The notes under the pieces were generated by a model. It had not been told where the DNA came from, searched no databases, and worked only from the letters and a program-made list of their open reading frames with translations. DNA of 64,000 nt, taken from positions 172,081-236,080 of the forward strand of contig NZ_OY759870.1 in NCBI RefSeq assembly GCF_963662805.1. The letters are read 5' to 3'. This DNA is from an uncultured Cohaesibacter sp. Its GTDB lineage: Bacteria > Pseudomonadota > Alphaproteobacteria > Rhizobiales > Cohaesibacteraceae. Position numbers and translations under genes: made by a program. Shown here one piece after another: positions 33,376 through 42,475 of the stretch; within the stretch, counting starts at the first letter, position 1; every line of letters begins with the position of its first letter.

Positions 33376-34544
33376 CAGTAGGGCAACCCCACATAGTTCT
33401 GGGCCATCGCGCTTTGCGCTTCCCTGTTGCTCTGAAGGAAGGTCAGTTCGGCGCCCTGCATCTTGAGGTCAAAGTCATTCTGGTCGGGAAAGCGATGCAA
33501 AAGGCTCGTCATCCACCAGCTGAAACGCTCCGCTTTCCAGATCCGCGCCAGCGCCTTTTCCGAATAGCGATCAAGGCCTTCATTGTCCCCTTCAAGGATG
33601 GCATCAACCAGCCCGTGATAGAGATAATGGATGTCCGAGGCGGCGGTGTTCAGCCCCTTGGCTCCAGTCGGCGGCACGATGTGGGCCGCGTCGCCACACA
33701 GGAACAGCCGCCCCCAGCGCATCGGCTCGGTGACGAACGAGCGCAAGGGCGCGATGGATTTCTCGATCGACGGGCCGGTGACCAGCTTGTCGGCATAGGC
33801 CGAGGGCATCCTGCGTTTCAATTCGTCCCAGAACAGCTGATCGGACCAGTCGGACGGACTGTCGGATAGCGAACACTGGATGTAGTAACGGCTCAGATTG
33901 TCATTGCGCATGGAGCAGAGCGAGAAGCCGCGCTCCGAGGCCGAATAGATCAGTTCGTGATGAACGGGAGGCGTCTCGGACAGGATGCCCAGCCAGCCGA
34001 AGGGATAGATCTTCTCATATTCCCGTCTGACATCAAGCGGAATGGACTGGCGGCTGACGCCATGAAAGCCGTCACACCCAGCGATATAGTCCGCATCGAT
34101 GCGCTGTTCCACGCCATCCTTGGAAAAGGTGACATAAGGCTTGTCGGTTCTGGCATCGTGGATCTCTACCCCTTCGACCTCGAAGATGATCTTGCCGCCC
34201 GCTGCCTCGCGCGCATCATAAAGATCGCGCGTCAACTCCGTCTGGCCATAGACCACGACAGGCGTGCCGGTGTGTTCGGTGAAATCGATGCGGAATTGCT
34301 CCTCGCCACTGGCAATGACCGTGCCGTCATGCACGAAGCATTCCTTGTCCATGCGGCTCGAAACACCAGCCTCGCGCATCAGCTGGACGAAGCCTTGCTC
34401 AAGGATGCCCGCGCGAATGCGGCTGAGCACATAGTCTCGGGTCTTCCGCTCCAGAACCAATGTGTCGATGCCTTTTTTGTCAAGCAGTTGCGACAACAAC
34501 AGTCCGGACGGTCCTCCCCCGATAATCAGGACCTGAGTACGCAT
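33375..34544 (-). CDS. pobA: 4-hydroxybenzoate 3-monooxygenase
   Basis: FAD and NAD(P)H dependent hydroxylase turning 4-hydroxybenzoate into protocatechuate. The 389-residue protein has the expected length, the FAD motif IIGGGPSGLLLSQLL at the start, and DG/GD motifs including GCDGFHGVSR and LCGDAAHIVPPTGAKGLNTA. It is the first gene of pobA-pcaD-pcaC-pcaH-pcaG, reading away from the LysR gene. The candidate operator at 34593-34621 is 49 bases upstream of its ATG. Confidence 0.96.
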   Translation of the reverse strand: MRTQVLIIGGGPSGLLLSQLLDKKGIDTLVLERKTRDYVLSRIRAGILEQGFVQLMREAGVSSRMDKECFVHDGTVIASGEEQFRIDFTEHTGTPVVVYGQTELTRDLYDAREAAGGKIIFEVEGVEIHDARTDKPYVTFSKDGVEQRIDADYIAGCDGFHGVSRQSIPLDVRREYEKIYPFGWLGILSETPPVHHELIYSASERGFSLCSMRNDNLSRYYIQCSLSDSPSDWSDQLFWDELKRRMPSAYADKLVTGPSIEKSIAPLRSFVTEPMRWGRLFLCGDAAHIVPPTGAKGLNTAASDIHYLYHGLVDAILEGDNEGLDRYSEKALARIWKAERFSWWMTSLLHRFPDQNDFDLKMQGAELTFLQSNREAQSAMAQNYVGLPY

Positions 34545-34592
34545 ATTGTCCTCCCAATACGTTGGTCCAATTTTGGTTTGGGGAAAATGGAA

Positions 34593-34621
34593 TGTAAAAT
34601 GATTAAATCGACAGTTTAGTT
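34593..34621. promoter_or_regulatory. Candidate LysR (PcaQ-like) operator between pobA and pcaQ
   Basis: The 29 bases from TGTAAAATGATTAAA to GACAGTTTAGTT recur in inverted form, 25 of 29 identical, at 35646-35674 before the TRAP operon. The core TAAATCGACAGTTTA is a partial dyad (TAAA-N7-TTTA), as expected for a LysR site. It lies between the divergent pobA and regulator genes. Confidence 0.7.
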
Positions 34622-34654
34622 TCTCATTTGAGAAAGAATAATGAGTTTGCCGCC

Positions 34655-35572
34655 ATGATCGATCGCCGCATCAAGTTCCGCCACATCCAGTGTTTCGTAG
34701 AAATTTGCCGCCAGAAAAGCCTCAAGAAGGCCGCAGAACGCCAGTATCTCACCCAGCCAGCCATCTCCAAGACGCTCAAGGAGCTGGAGGATATTCTTGA
34801 CACTCAGCTGCTCAACCGCAGCCGCGCAGGCGTCAGCCCGACCAAGGAAGGTGAGGTCTTTCTCCATTTTGCCGAAATGAGCGTGGCCTCCCTGCAGCAG
34901 GGCCTTTATGGAGTCGAGCAGATTTCCTCAGGTGGCAAATCCCGTCTCGCAGTCGGGGCGCTGCCCAGCGTCGCGGCGCGCCTGATGCCCGATGTGGTCA
35001 AGCGGCTGGCCGAATTGACTGACGATGTCATGCTGACCATCTCGGACGGCCCGCACAGCTTTTTGATGGATCGCCTGCGGCGCGGCGAGCTGGATCTGGT
35101 GATCGGGCGGCTCGGAGCCTCCGACACCATGACCGGCATTTCCTTCACCCAGCTTTACAATGAGCATGTGGTCGTCGTGGTCCGGGCGGGCCATCCCCTG
35201 TGTGGTGATCCAGACCTCACCCGCCTGTCCGAATGGCCTGTGCTCTATCCGTCAGAAGCATCCGCCATTCGACCATTGGTTGAGCGCTTTCTGATCGCAA
35301 ATGGTTTTGGTGAGTTTCCCAATCGCATAGAAACCGTGTCAGGAGCCTTTGGCCGGGCCTTTGTGGCCCGGACCGATGCGGTCTGGTTCATTTCCGCAGG
35401 CGTGGTCGCCAACGAAATCGCTGACGGGCGCATGGTGCAACTGCCTTTCGATATGGACATGACGAGGGGGCCGGTAGGCCTGATGGTGCGACAGGAGAGC
35501 GAAGCTGGCCCGGCTGAGCGGATGTTCCGTCTGGCCGTCAGTCAGACCATCAGGGATCTGGAAATGGACTAG
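34655..35572 (+). CDS. pcaQ: LysR-type regulator, probably PcaQ-like
   Basis: A 305-residue LysR regulator. The N-terminal winged helix-turn-helix (about 1-60) reads IKFRHIQCFVEICRQKSLKK and QYLTQPAISKTLKELEDIL; the effector domain follows (LAVGALPSVAARLMPDVVKR). The start MIDRRIKFRHIQ resembles rhizobial PcaQ (from memory), and the gene is divergent from the pob/pca operon as pcaQ usually is nearby. PcaQ activates pca genes in response to beta-carboxymuconate-type intermediates in rhizobia (known). ATG 34655 is chosen over an upstream TTG at 34628. It could instead be a PobR-like regulator of LysR type. Confidence 0.8.
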   Translation: MIDRRIKFRHIQCFVEICRQKSLKKAAERQYLTQPAISKTLKELEDILDTQLLNRSRAGVSPTKEGEVFLHFAEMSVASLQQGLYGVEQISSGGKSRLAVGALPSVAARLMPDVVKRLAELTDDVMLTISDGPHSFLMDRLRRGELDLVIGRLGASDTMTGISFTQLYNEHVVVVVRAGHPLCGDPDLTRLSEWPVLYPSEASAIRPLVERFLIANGFGEFPNRIETVSGAFGRAFVARTDAVWFISAGVVANEIADGRMVQLPFDMDMTRGPVGLMVRQESEAGPAERMFRLAVSQTIRDLEMD

Positions 35573-35617
35573 GCGATCTGGCACCCTGAAAAGCTAAGGT
35601 AAGGCACACGAGAAGGC

Positions 35618-35674
35618 AATTGACGGTTTACTTTCTATAAACGGCAACTAAATCGTCAATTTTATCATTTTACA
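35618..35674. promoter_or_regulatory. Candidate double LysR site upstream of the TRAP/phenylpropanoid operon
   Basis: AATTGACGGTTTA (35618-35630) faces TAAATCGTCAATT (35649-35661), a 13-base inverted pair with one mismatch. The right copy, extended to 35674, matches the pobA-pcaQ intergenic motif on the opposite strand (25/29). The site is about 220 bases before the dctP start. The shared motif suggests common control by the same LysR protein. Confidence 0.65.
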
Positions 35675-35893
35675 CCGCAGTATTGATAATTCATTTTGGC
35701 TGATAAGAGGAATAAGGAGAAATACGAGGGCGGTCGGAATGCTTTGGAGGAGGCACCGGAGTCCTCATGAGGAGAGTCCGAAGGGGCAAAAGGCCTTCAA
35801 GGACGATCAAATTCTGTTTTCATAGCGACCCTTTCCCACGGAGATGAATGGTTTTCGTATGGAAGGTCTGGTGATCTGGGAGGAGACACTGAG

Positions 35894-36973
35894 ATGAAGA
35901 AAACAAACAGCAACCCATCCATGGCCCGTTCGATGGGCAACAAACTGTCCGCACTGGCTGGTGCCGCTGCCCTGTCCGTGTTTGCTGTCGGTGCGATGAC
36001 CGCGGACACTCTGGCTGCCGAAGTCACCCTGCGCCTGCATCAGTTCCTGCCTGCGCAGGCTGCCGTGCCCAAGCATGTGCTGATCCCCTGGATGGAGAAA
36101 ATCCAGAAGGAATCCGGTGGCCGCATCGAGATCCAGCATTTCCCGGCCATGCAACTCGGCGGCAAACCGCCCGAGCTCTATGATCAGGCCGTTGACGGTG
36201 TCGCCGACATCATCTGGACCCTGCCGGGCTATACGCCGGGTCGCTTCCCGCTCACCGAAGTCTTCGAGCTTCCCTTCACCATGACCAATTCCGAAGCCGT
36301 TTCCCGCGCCTTCTGGGAGCTGGCCGAAGAAACCATGATGGACCAGGATTTCAAGGACACCAAAGTTCTCGGCCTGTGGGTCCATGGCCCCGGGGTCATT
36401 CACTCCAAGGAGCCGATCAAGAGTGTTGCCGATCTCAATGGCGTCAAGCTCCGTGCTCCGACCCGCGTGACCAACGCCTTCTTCAAGAACCTTGGTGCCA
36501 CGCCGGTCGGCATGCCGATCCCGGCAGTGCCCGAAGCCCTGTCCAAGGGCGTGATCGACGCAACCGTTATTCCGTGGGAAGTGACCGGTGCGCTCAAAAC
36601 CAGCGAGCTGGTGCACAATCACACCGAGTTCGGGGATGAGTCCCTCTATACCGCGACCTTCGTCATGACCATGAACAAGGACCGTTACAACGCTCTGCCC
36701 GATGACCTCAAGGCGATCATTGATGCCAACACGGGTCTCGAATTCTCCGCGATGGCTGGCAAGTTGACGCAGGACGAGGATGCTCCGCCGCGCAAGATGG
36801 CCGTTGATCTGGGCAACAACAACATCGAGTTGACCCCCGAGCAGGTCGCCGAATGGAAGGGCGCTGCGGACAAGACCATCAAGGACTGGGTTGCCGAAAT
36901 GGACGAAAAAGGTCTCGACGGCACCGGCCTTCTGGCCCGGGCAACCGAGCTGATCGAAAAGCACAGCAAATAG
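35894..36973 (+). CDS. TRAP transporter solute-binding protein (DctP family)
   Basis: Periplasmic binding protein of a tripartite ATP-independent transporter. The 359-residue precursor has a long signal peptide (about residues 1-42, hydrophobic core ALAGAAALSVFAVGAM, likely cut after LAA). The mature DctP fold follows: LRLHQFLPAQAAVPKHVLIP, GRIEIQHFPAMQLGG and the ligand-clamp region GVKLRAPTRVTNAFFKNLGA. A conserved Arg here normally grips the substrate carboxylate. GGGAGGAGAC precedes the ATG. From the operon, an aromatic acid such as a hydroxycinnamate is the likely ligand; this is inference. Confidence 0.92.
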   Translation: MKKTNSNPSMARSMGNKLSALAGAAALSVFAVGAMTADTLAAEVTLRLHQFLPAQAAVPKHVLIPWMEKIQKESGGRIEIQHFPAMQLGGKPPELYDQAVDGVADIIWTLPGYTPGRFPLTEVFELPFTMTNSEAVSRAFWELAEETMMDQDFKDTKVLGLWVHGPGVIHSKEPIKSVADLNGVKLRAPTRVTNAFFKNLGATPVGMPIPAVPEALSKGVIDATVIPWEVTGALKTSELVHNHTEFGDESLYTATFVMTMNKDRYNALPDDLKAIIDANTGLEFSAMAGKLTQDEDAPPRKMAVDLGNNNIELTPEQVAEWKGAADKTIKDWVAEMDEKGLDGTGLLARATELIEKHSK

Positions 36974-37052
36974 TCATGCTCTGAGACGATGAACGTATCC
37001 GGGAGCTTCTCTGCCCCCGGATGCCTCGATCAAGATCCTGGAGACTGGAACA

Positions 37053-37637
37053 ATGTTGAAAGTGGTGGAGCGTATCGCGCGCTCGATGGCTGTCCTTGGA
37101 GGAATTGTGCTCGTCGCACTCATCCTCCTCACCTGCCTGAGCGTGCTCGGGCGGGGGCTGAATACAATTGGTCATTCCGCTATGTTCGAGTCTGTCGCTC
37201 CGGCGCTGGCGACCATGCTGCTGGACACCGGGGTCGGGCCCGTCACGGGTGACTTCGAATTGGTCGAGGCAGGCATAGCCTTCGCCATCTTCGCCTTCCT
37301 TCCCGTCTGTCAGATCTATTCCTCTCACGCGACGGTCGATGTCTTCACCACCATGTTGTCGCCAAAGGCCAACAAATGGATCATCGCCTTTTGGGAAATC
37401 GTCTTTTTCGTTGTGATGATCCTCATCACCTGGCGCCTGTTTGTCGGCATGCAGAACAAGATCTCCTATGGTGAAACCACCTTCCTTTTGCAGTTTCCGG
37501 TCTGGTGGGCCTATGCGGCAAGCTTCGGTGCTGCGGTTGTCGCGTCCTTCGTCAGCCTCTATTGCGCCTTTGCCCGCATTGTCGAGCTCGGCTCACGCCG
37601 GCATTTCCTTCCCCTGACCCAAGGAGAAGGACCTTGA
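37053..37637 (+). CDS. TRAP transporter small permease (DctQ family)
   Basis: A 194-residue inner-membrane protein with four predicted helices: VLGGIVLVALILLTCLSVLG near the start, VEAGIAFAIFAFLPVCQIYS, FWEIVFFVVMILITWRLFV, and WAYAASFGAAVVASFVSLYC near the end. This is the usual small-subunit pattern. Its stop codon overlaps the TTG start of the large permease gene, so the two are translationally coupled. Confidence 0.9.
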   Translation: MLKVVERIARSMAVLGGIVLVALILLTCLSVLGRGLNTIGHSAMFESVAPALATMLLDTGVGPVTGDFELVEAGIAFAIFAFLPVCQIYSSHATVDVFTTMLSPKANKWIIAFWEIVFFVVMILITWRLFVGMQNKISYGETTFLLQFPVWWAYAASFGAAVVASFVSLYCAFARIVELGSRRHFLPLTQGEGP

Positions 37638-38950
37638 CCATTCTTGAATTGGGCTATGTGTCATTTCCGGTTCTGCTGGTGATGATCTTCCTGCGCGCGC
37701 CTATTGGCCTCGCCATGATGATCTGCGGCATTGGCGGTCTCTATCTGGCCATGGGCGGGCCGAGCATGGTGCTCGCCAAGCTCAAGAGCGAGACATACTC
37801 GACCTTCTCAAGCTATTCGCTGACCATCATTCCGATGTTCCTTCTGATGGGGCAGTTCGCCTCGCTTTCGGGCCTTTCCACCTCGCTGTTCAAGGCGGCG
37901 GAAAGCTGGCTTGGCCATCGCAAGGGCGGTGTCGCCATGGCGGCAATCGGAGCCTGCGCCGGGTTTGGCGCGATCTGCGGCTCGTCGCTTGCCACCGCCG
38001 CAACCATGAGCCGGGTGGCTCTGCCCGAGTTGCGTCGCTATGGCTATGACGGCGGCTTTGCCACCGCAACGTTGGCCGCGGGCGGCACGCTGGGGATCCT
38101 GATCCCGCCGTCCTTCATTCTGGTGATCTATGCCATTCTCACCGAGCAGAATATCGCCAAGCTGTTTCTGGCTGCTTTCGTGCCGGGTATTCTGGCGGCC
38201 ATCGGCTACATCATCACCATTTCGATCTATGTCCGGCTGAAGCCGAAATCCGCCGGAACGAAGGAGCCGGTTGCCTATGCCCAGCGCTTTCGGGATCTGG
38301 TTGATGTCTGGCCGGTGCTGCTGCTCTTTGGCGCTGTTGTCGGGGGCATCTATTTTGGTTGGTTCACACCGACCGAAGGCGCAGCCGTGGGCGCTGCGGG
38401 CACAGGGTTTATTGCGCTCATCAAGGGCAACCTCAACTGGGATGTCCTGAAGAAAAGCTTCATCGCCACCGCGTCCAGTACCGCCATGATCTTCTTCATC
38501 GTGCTCGGGGCCAGCTTCTACAACAGCTTTCTCGCCCTCAGTCAGGTTCCGCAGGAGCTTTCGAGCTGGGTGGTCAGTCAGGGCTTCAGCCCGTGGACCG
38601 TGCTGTCGCTGATCCTGATCTTCTATCTGATCTTCGGTTGCCTGATGGACAGCCTCAGCATGATCCTCCTGACCATTCCGATTTTCTTCCCGGTGATCAG
38701 CGTGCTCGATTTTGGCATGTCGCCGGAGCATCTGGCCATCTGGTTTGGTGTTCTGGTGCTGATCGTCGTCGAGGTTGGCCTGATCACGCCACCGGTCGGG
38801 ATGAACCTCTTCATCATCAATGCCATGGCCTCGGACACCAGAATTACCGAGACCTACAAGGCCGTGGTCTGGTTCGTGGCTTCCGACATCGTGCGGGTGA
38901 TCATCCTGCTCCTGTTCCCTGCCATCACCTTGTTCCTGTTGCCCGGCTGA
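37634..38950 (+). CDS. TRAP transporter large permease (DctM family)
   Basis: A 438-residue membrane protein with about twelve helices, the sodium-coupled transport subunit. It shows typical DctM segments: SLTIIPMFLLMGQFASLSG, GFGAICGSSLATAATMSRVA, AAGGTLGILIPPSFILVIYA, and EVGLITPPVGMNLFIINAM near the end. Translation most likely begins at TTG 37634, which lies within the dctQ stop and has AAGGAGAAGG nine bases upstream. A longer frame from 37505 only shadows dctQ. Confidence 0.92.
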   Translation: MTILELGYVSFPVLLVMIFLRAPIGLAMMICGIGGLYLAMGGPSMVLAKLKSETYSTFSSYSLTIIPMFLLMGQFASLSGLSTSLFKAAESWLGHRKGGVAMAAIGACAGFGAICGSSLATAATMSRVALPELRRYGYDGGFATATLAAGGTLGILIPPSFILVIYAILTEQNIAKLFLAAFVPGILAAIGYIITISIYVRLKPKSAGTKEPVAYAQRFRDLVDVWPVLLLFGAVVGGIYFGWFTPTEGAAVGAAGTGFIALIKGNLNWDVLKKSFIATASSTAMIFFIVLGASFYNSFLALSQVPQELSSWVVSQGFSPWTVLSLILIFYLIFGCLMDSLSMILLTIPIFFPVISVLDFGMSPEHLAIWFGVLVLIVVEVGLITPPVGMNLFIINAMASDTRITETYKAVVWFVASDIVRVIILLLFPAITLFLLPG

Positions 38951-38993
38951 CCGGGGCTGATGCGGCCACAGACTGTTTCGAAGGATTGAAAGA

Positions 38994-39758
38994 ATGCGGA
39001 TTGAAAATGAGATCGCACTGGTCACCGGAGGCGGCAGCGGCCTCGGCGCAGCCACGGCCCAGCATCTCGCCAAGGCGGGGGCAAAGGTAGCTATTCTCGA
39101 CTTCGATGCCGAACGGGCCACAGCGGTCGCTGGATCAATCGGCGGCGTTTCGATCAAGATCGATGTAAGCGATGCCGACGCGGTTGATCATGCCATCTCG
39201 GAAGTCGAGAGCCATTTCGGCTCGGCCCCACGGATCGCGATCAGCTGCGCGGGCATCGGGCTTGCCGCACGCATCGTTGGCCGTGAAGGCAAGACCTCGT
39301 TTGATGTCTTCGATCGCACACTGAAGGTCAATCTCTATGGCTCCTACCACGTCATGACCCACGCGGCGCGGCGCATGATGGAGCTGGACCCGCTGGACGG
39401 GGGCGAAAGAGGCGTCATCATCAACACCGCCTCGGTTGCCTTTCAGGACGGGCAGTTGGGACAGGCCGCCTATGCGGCATCCAAGGGCGGTATCGCCTCC
39501 ATGTGCCTGCCTGCCGCGCGGGAATTTGCCCGCTTCGGAATTCGCGTGATGGCCATCGCGCCGGGCCTGTTCCACACCCCGATGATGGAAGGATTGCCCG
39601 AAGAGGTGGCCGAGCAAATCACCAGGAACATTCCCTTTCCTGATCGGCTCGGACTGCCAGAGGAATATGCCCTGCTCGCCGACCAGATCATCACCAATCC
39701 CTATCTCAATGGCACGACAATCCGTCTCGACGGTGCCGTCCGCCTGCCGCCCCGTTGA
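38994..39758 (+). CDS. SDR family 3-hydroxyacyl-CoA dehydrogenase-like protein
   Basis: A 254-residue classical short-chain dehydrogenase with TGGGSGLGAATAQHLAKAGA (NAD binding, about 10-29), NTASV (catalytic Ser region) and YAASK (about 158-162). The overall sequence resembles type II 3-hydroxyacyl-CoA dehydrogenases (SKGGIASMCLPAAREFARFG, APGLFHTPMMEGLP). In this operon it would oxidise a 3-hydroxy-3-(4-hydroxyphenyl)propanoyl-CoA type intermediate to the beta-keto thioester; this specific role is inferred. It begins 43 bases after dctM. Confidence 0.85.
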   Translation: MRIENEIALVTGGGSGLGAATAQHLAKAGAKVAILDFDAERATAVAGSIGGVSIKIDVSDADAVDHAISEVESHFGSAPRIAISCAGIGLAARIVGREGKTSFDVFDRTLKVNLYGSYHVMTHAARRMMELDPLDGGERGVIINTASVAFQDGQLGQAAYAASKGGIASMCLPAAREFARFGIRVMAIAPGLFHTPMMEGLPEEVAEQITRNIPFPDRLGLPEEYALLADQIITNPYLNGTTIRLDGAVRLPPR

Positions 39759-39785
39759 AGGCCAAGAAACCAAGCGAGACCACAA

Positions 39786-40556
39786 ATGAGTGACGAACCC
39801 ATGCTCAAGATCGATATCGAGGACAGCATTGCCATTCTCATCATGAACCGGCCAGCCAAGCGCAATGCCATGTGTGACGAGCTGCTCGCCCATATCGATG
39901 CCTTCATTTCGGCACCGCCAGAAGGCGTCAAGGTGGCGATCCTCACTGGTACCGCAGGGCATTATTGCTCCGGGCTTGATCTCAGCGAGCATGTCGCGCG
40001 CGACGCCGAAGGCACGATGCGCCATTCGCGCGGTTGGCATCAGGTGATGGATCGCATCCAGTACGGCGGCCTGCCGGTGATCTCGGCGATGTTCGGCGCG
40101 GTGATCGGTGGCGGTCTGGAGCTGGCCAGCGCCACTCATGTGCGCATAGCCGAACCCTCGACCATCTTCCAGTTGCCCGAGGGACGGCGCGGGATCTTCG
40201 TTGGTGGCGGAGCCAGTGTGCGCATCGGCCGAATTCTCGGCGCTGACCGGATGATCGAAATGATGCTGACCGGCCGCAAATACAGTGCCGAGGAGGGCCT
40301 CGGACTCGGGTTGACGCACTATTGCGTCGGTGAGGGAGAGGCGCTCGCCATGGCCAAGGATCTGGCCCGCAAGATCGCTGATAATGCACCCCTGTCCAAC
40401 TACATCATGATTCAGGCGCTTAGCCGCATCGAGGATATGGCCAAGGCGGACGGCCTGTTCACCGAGAGCCTTTGCGCCGCCCTCACGCAGACGAGCCCGG
40501 ATGCGCAGGAGGGGCTGAAGGCTTTCTTGGAAAAACGGACACCGAATTTCAAGTGA
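39786..40556 (+). CDS. Enoyl-CoA hydratase/isomerase family protein (crotonase)
   Basis: A 256-residue crotonase-fold enzyme. The oxyanion-hole segments HYCSGLDLSEH and VIGGGLELASATHV are present. Both catalytic glutamate positions of hydratases are kept, one in GGGLELA and one in QLPEGRRGIFVGGGAS. Encoded between the SDR gene and the CoA ligase gene, it probably hydrates a hydroxycinnamoyl-CoA. Whether it stops at hydration (beta-oxidation route) or also cleaves to the aldehyde, as Ech/HCHL enzymes do, cannot be told from sequence. The SDR and amidohydrolase next door favour hydration only. Confidence 0.87.
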   Translation: MSDEPMLKIDIEDSIAILIMNRPAKRNAMCDELLAHIDAFISAPPEGVKVAILTGTAGHYCSGLDLSEHVARDAEGTMRHSRGWHQVMDRIQYGGLPVISAMFGAVIGGGLELASATHVRIAEPSTIFQLPEGRRGIFVGGGASVRIGRILGADRMIEMMLTGRKYSAEEGLGLGLTHYCVGEGEALAMAKDLARKIADNAPLSNYIMIQALSRIEDMAKADGLFTESLCAALTQTSPDAQEGLKAFLEKRTPNFK

Positions 40557-40641
40557 TCGGGCCATCGGGCTTGGAGGTCTGATCGCGAGACGCGAGAAGA
40601 AACGCGACAGAAGGACGTCAAGACTTGGGAGGGTCTGACCC

Positions 40642-42459
40642 ATGATGAGGACAAGCCGGTTTCAGCCGCATTCGGTCAGTCGGGAGGATCGCCCGGACGG
40701 CACCATTCTGCTGCGCTCCAACCACGCTCTCGGGCCGGTCGTTGAGCGCACAGGCGACTGGCTGCATCAATGGAGCGAGACGTCACCGGACCGCATCTTT
40801 CTGGCCGAAAGAAGCGGGGCGGGCTGGCACGAGGAAAGCTATGCCTCCACCCTGCAAAAGGTCCGGGCGTTGGCTGCCGCCCTGCTTGGACGCGGCATGG
40901 GACCACAGACCCCATTGCTGGTGATGTCGGGCAATGGCCTCGACCATGGTCTGCTCACGCTCGCGGCCCAATATGTCGGCATCCCGACGGTGCCTGTTGC
41001 CGAGCAATATTCCCTCATTCACGGGGCTCATGGCCGCCTTCGCCATGCAATCGAGCTGGTGCGCCCACGTATGGCCTATGTTTCGGATGCGGATCAATAT
41101 CGCGAAGCGCTCGAACTCGATGCCCTTCAGGGTGTGGATGTGATCGCCTCACGGCCCGGCCACAACACCCGCGTTACCTCGTTCGCGTCGCTCTTGCGTG
41201 GCGATGCCGGGGTCGATGTGGCGGCAGCCTTCGGCAAGGTGACCGCAGACAGTGTCGTCAAGATCCTGATGACCAGCGGCTCCACCTCCAACCCCAAGGG
41301 GGTTGAGACCACCCATCGCATGATGTGCGTGAACCAGACCCAGATCGCCGACGCCTTGCCTTTTCTGCGCGCCCGACCACCGCGCGTTGTCGATTGGTTG
41401 CCGTGGAACCATGTCTTTGGCGGCTCGCACAATTTCAACATGATGCTGGCGAATGGCGGGAGCTATTACATTGATGACGGCAAACCGGTAAAGGGCCTGT
41501 TCGAGCGCACGGTCGAGAACCTGTCTCTGGTAACGGGAACCGCCTGTTTCAACGTGCCGGTCGGCTTTGCCATGCTGCTCGAGGCGCTGGAGGCCGACAA
41601 GGGCCTGCGCCAGCGGTTCTTCGAAGATCTCGATCTGATCTTTTATGCTGGCGCGTCCCTGCCACAGGATGTCTGGCAGGGCTTCGAACGCATGGCGCTT
41701 GAGGTGCGCGGCGAGATCCCGCTGATGACGTCCTCCTGGGGCATGACCGAAACGGCCCCTGCCTGCATCATGCAGCATGAGCCGGTCGACAGGGCCGGTG
41801 TCGTCGGTGTGCCCCTCAACGATGTCACGGTCAAACTGCTGCCCGACGAGGACCAGCGCTGCGAGGTGCGCGTCAAGGGATACAGCGTCTTCAAGGGCTA
41901 TTACAACGATCCTCAGAAGACCGCCGAGAGCTTTGACGAGGAAGGCTATCTGATCACCGGCGATGCTATGGTGTTTGTTGATCCAGGCGACATGAACAAG
42001 GGCATGAAATTCGATGGCCGCATCTCGGAAGACTTCAAGCTCCTGACCGGAACATGGGTCCGTGCCTCCAAATTGCGCCTCGATATGCTCAGTACCCTAT
42101 CGCCATTGGCGGCGGATCTGGTCATCACTGGAGCGGATCGCAACGAGATCGGCGTGATGATCTTTCCTGACAGGAAGGAATTGATCAATCAGGGCTTCGA
42201 CCTTTCCGAGGATGACGGAGCCTATCACTGCAAGCTGCTGCAAGGCGAAATCCATCGTCGCCTTGCCGAGCGGGCCCGCTCCATATCGGGGTCTTCCACC
42301 AGGGTCTCACGCGCCATCGTGCTGGTGGATCCCCCCTCAATGCCCGAAGGGGAAATGACCGCCAAGGGCAATCTCAATGTCCGCAAGGTGCTGACCCGAC
42401 GCGCCGACCTGCTCAAGCGCCTTTATGACAACGCCGATCCGGCCGTAACAACGATCTAG
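40642..42459 (+). CDS. Feruloyl-CoA synthase-like acyl-CoA ligase
   Basis: A 605-residue AMP-forming ligase that activates phenylpropanoid acids (ferulate, p-coumarate or relatives) to CoA thioesters. Adenylation motifs: ILMTSGSTSNPKGVETTHRM (P-loop-like), SWGMTETAPACIMQHEP, and the hinge and late-lysine region FDGRISEDFKLLTGTWV. The SEDFKL.TGTWV pattern and length are typical of feruloyl-CoA synthases. It starts 85 bases after the crotonase gene and 16 bases precede the next gene, so it is in the same operon. Confidence 0.9.
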   Translation: MMRTSRFQPHSVSREDRPDGTILLRSNHALGPVVERTGDWLHQWSETSPDRIFLAERSGAGWHEESYASTLQKVRALAAALLGRGMGPQTPLLVMSGNGLDHGLLTLAAQYVGIPTVPVAEQYSLIHGAHGRLRHAIELVRPRMAYVSDADQYREALELDALQGVDVIASRPGHNTRVTSFASLLRGDAGVDVAAAFGKVTADSVVKILMTSGSTSNPKGVETTHRMMCVNQTQIADALPFLRARPPRVVDWLPWNHVFGGSHNFNMMLANGGSYYIDDGKPVKGLFERTVENLSLVTGTACFNVPVGFAMLLEALEADKGLRQRFFEDLDLIFYAGASLPQDVWQGFERMALEVRGEIPLMTSSWGMTETAPACIMQHEPVDRAGVVGVPLNDVTVKLLPDEDQRCEVRVKGYSVFKGYYNDPQKTAESFDEEGYLITGDAMVFVDPGDMNKGMKFDGRISEDFKLLTGTWVRASKLRLDMLSTLSPLAADLVITGADRNEIGVMIFPDRKELINQGFDLSEDDGAYHCKLLQGEIHRRLAERARSISGSSTRVSRAIVLVDPPSMPEGEMTAKGNLNVRKVLTRRADLLKRLYDNADPAVTTI

Positions 42460-42475
42460 CAAAGGAACCGGGACA

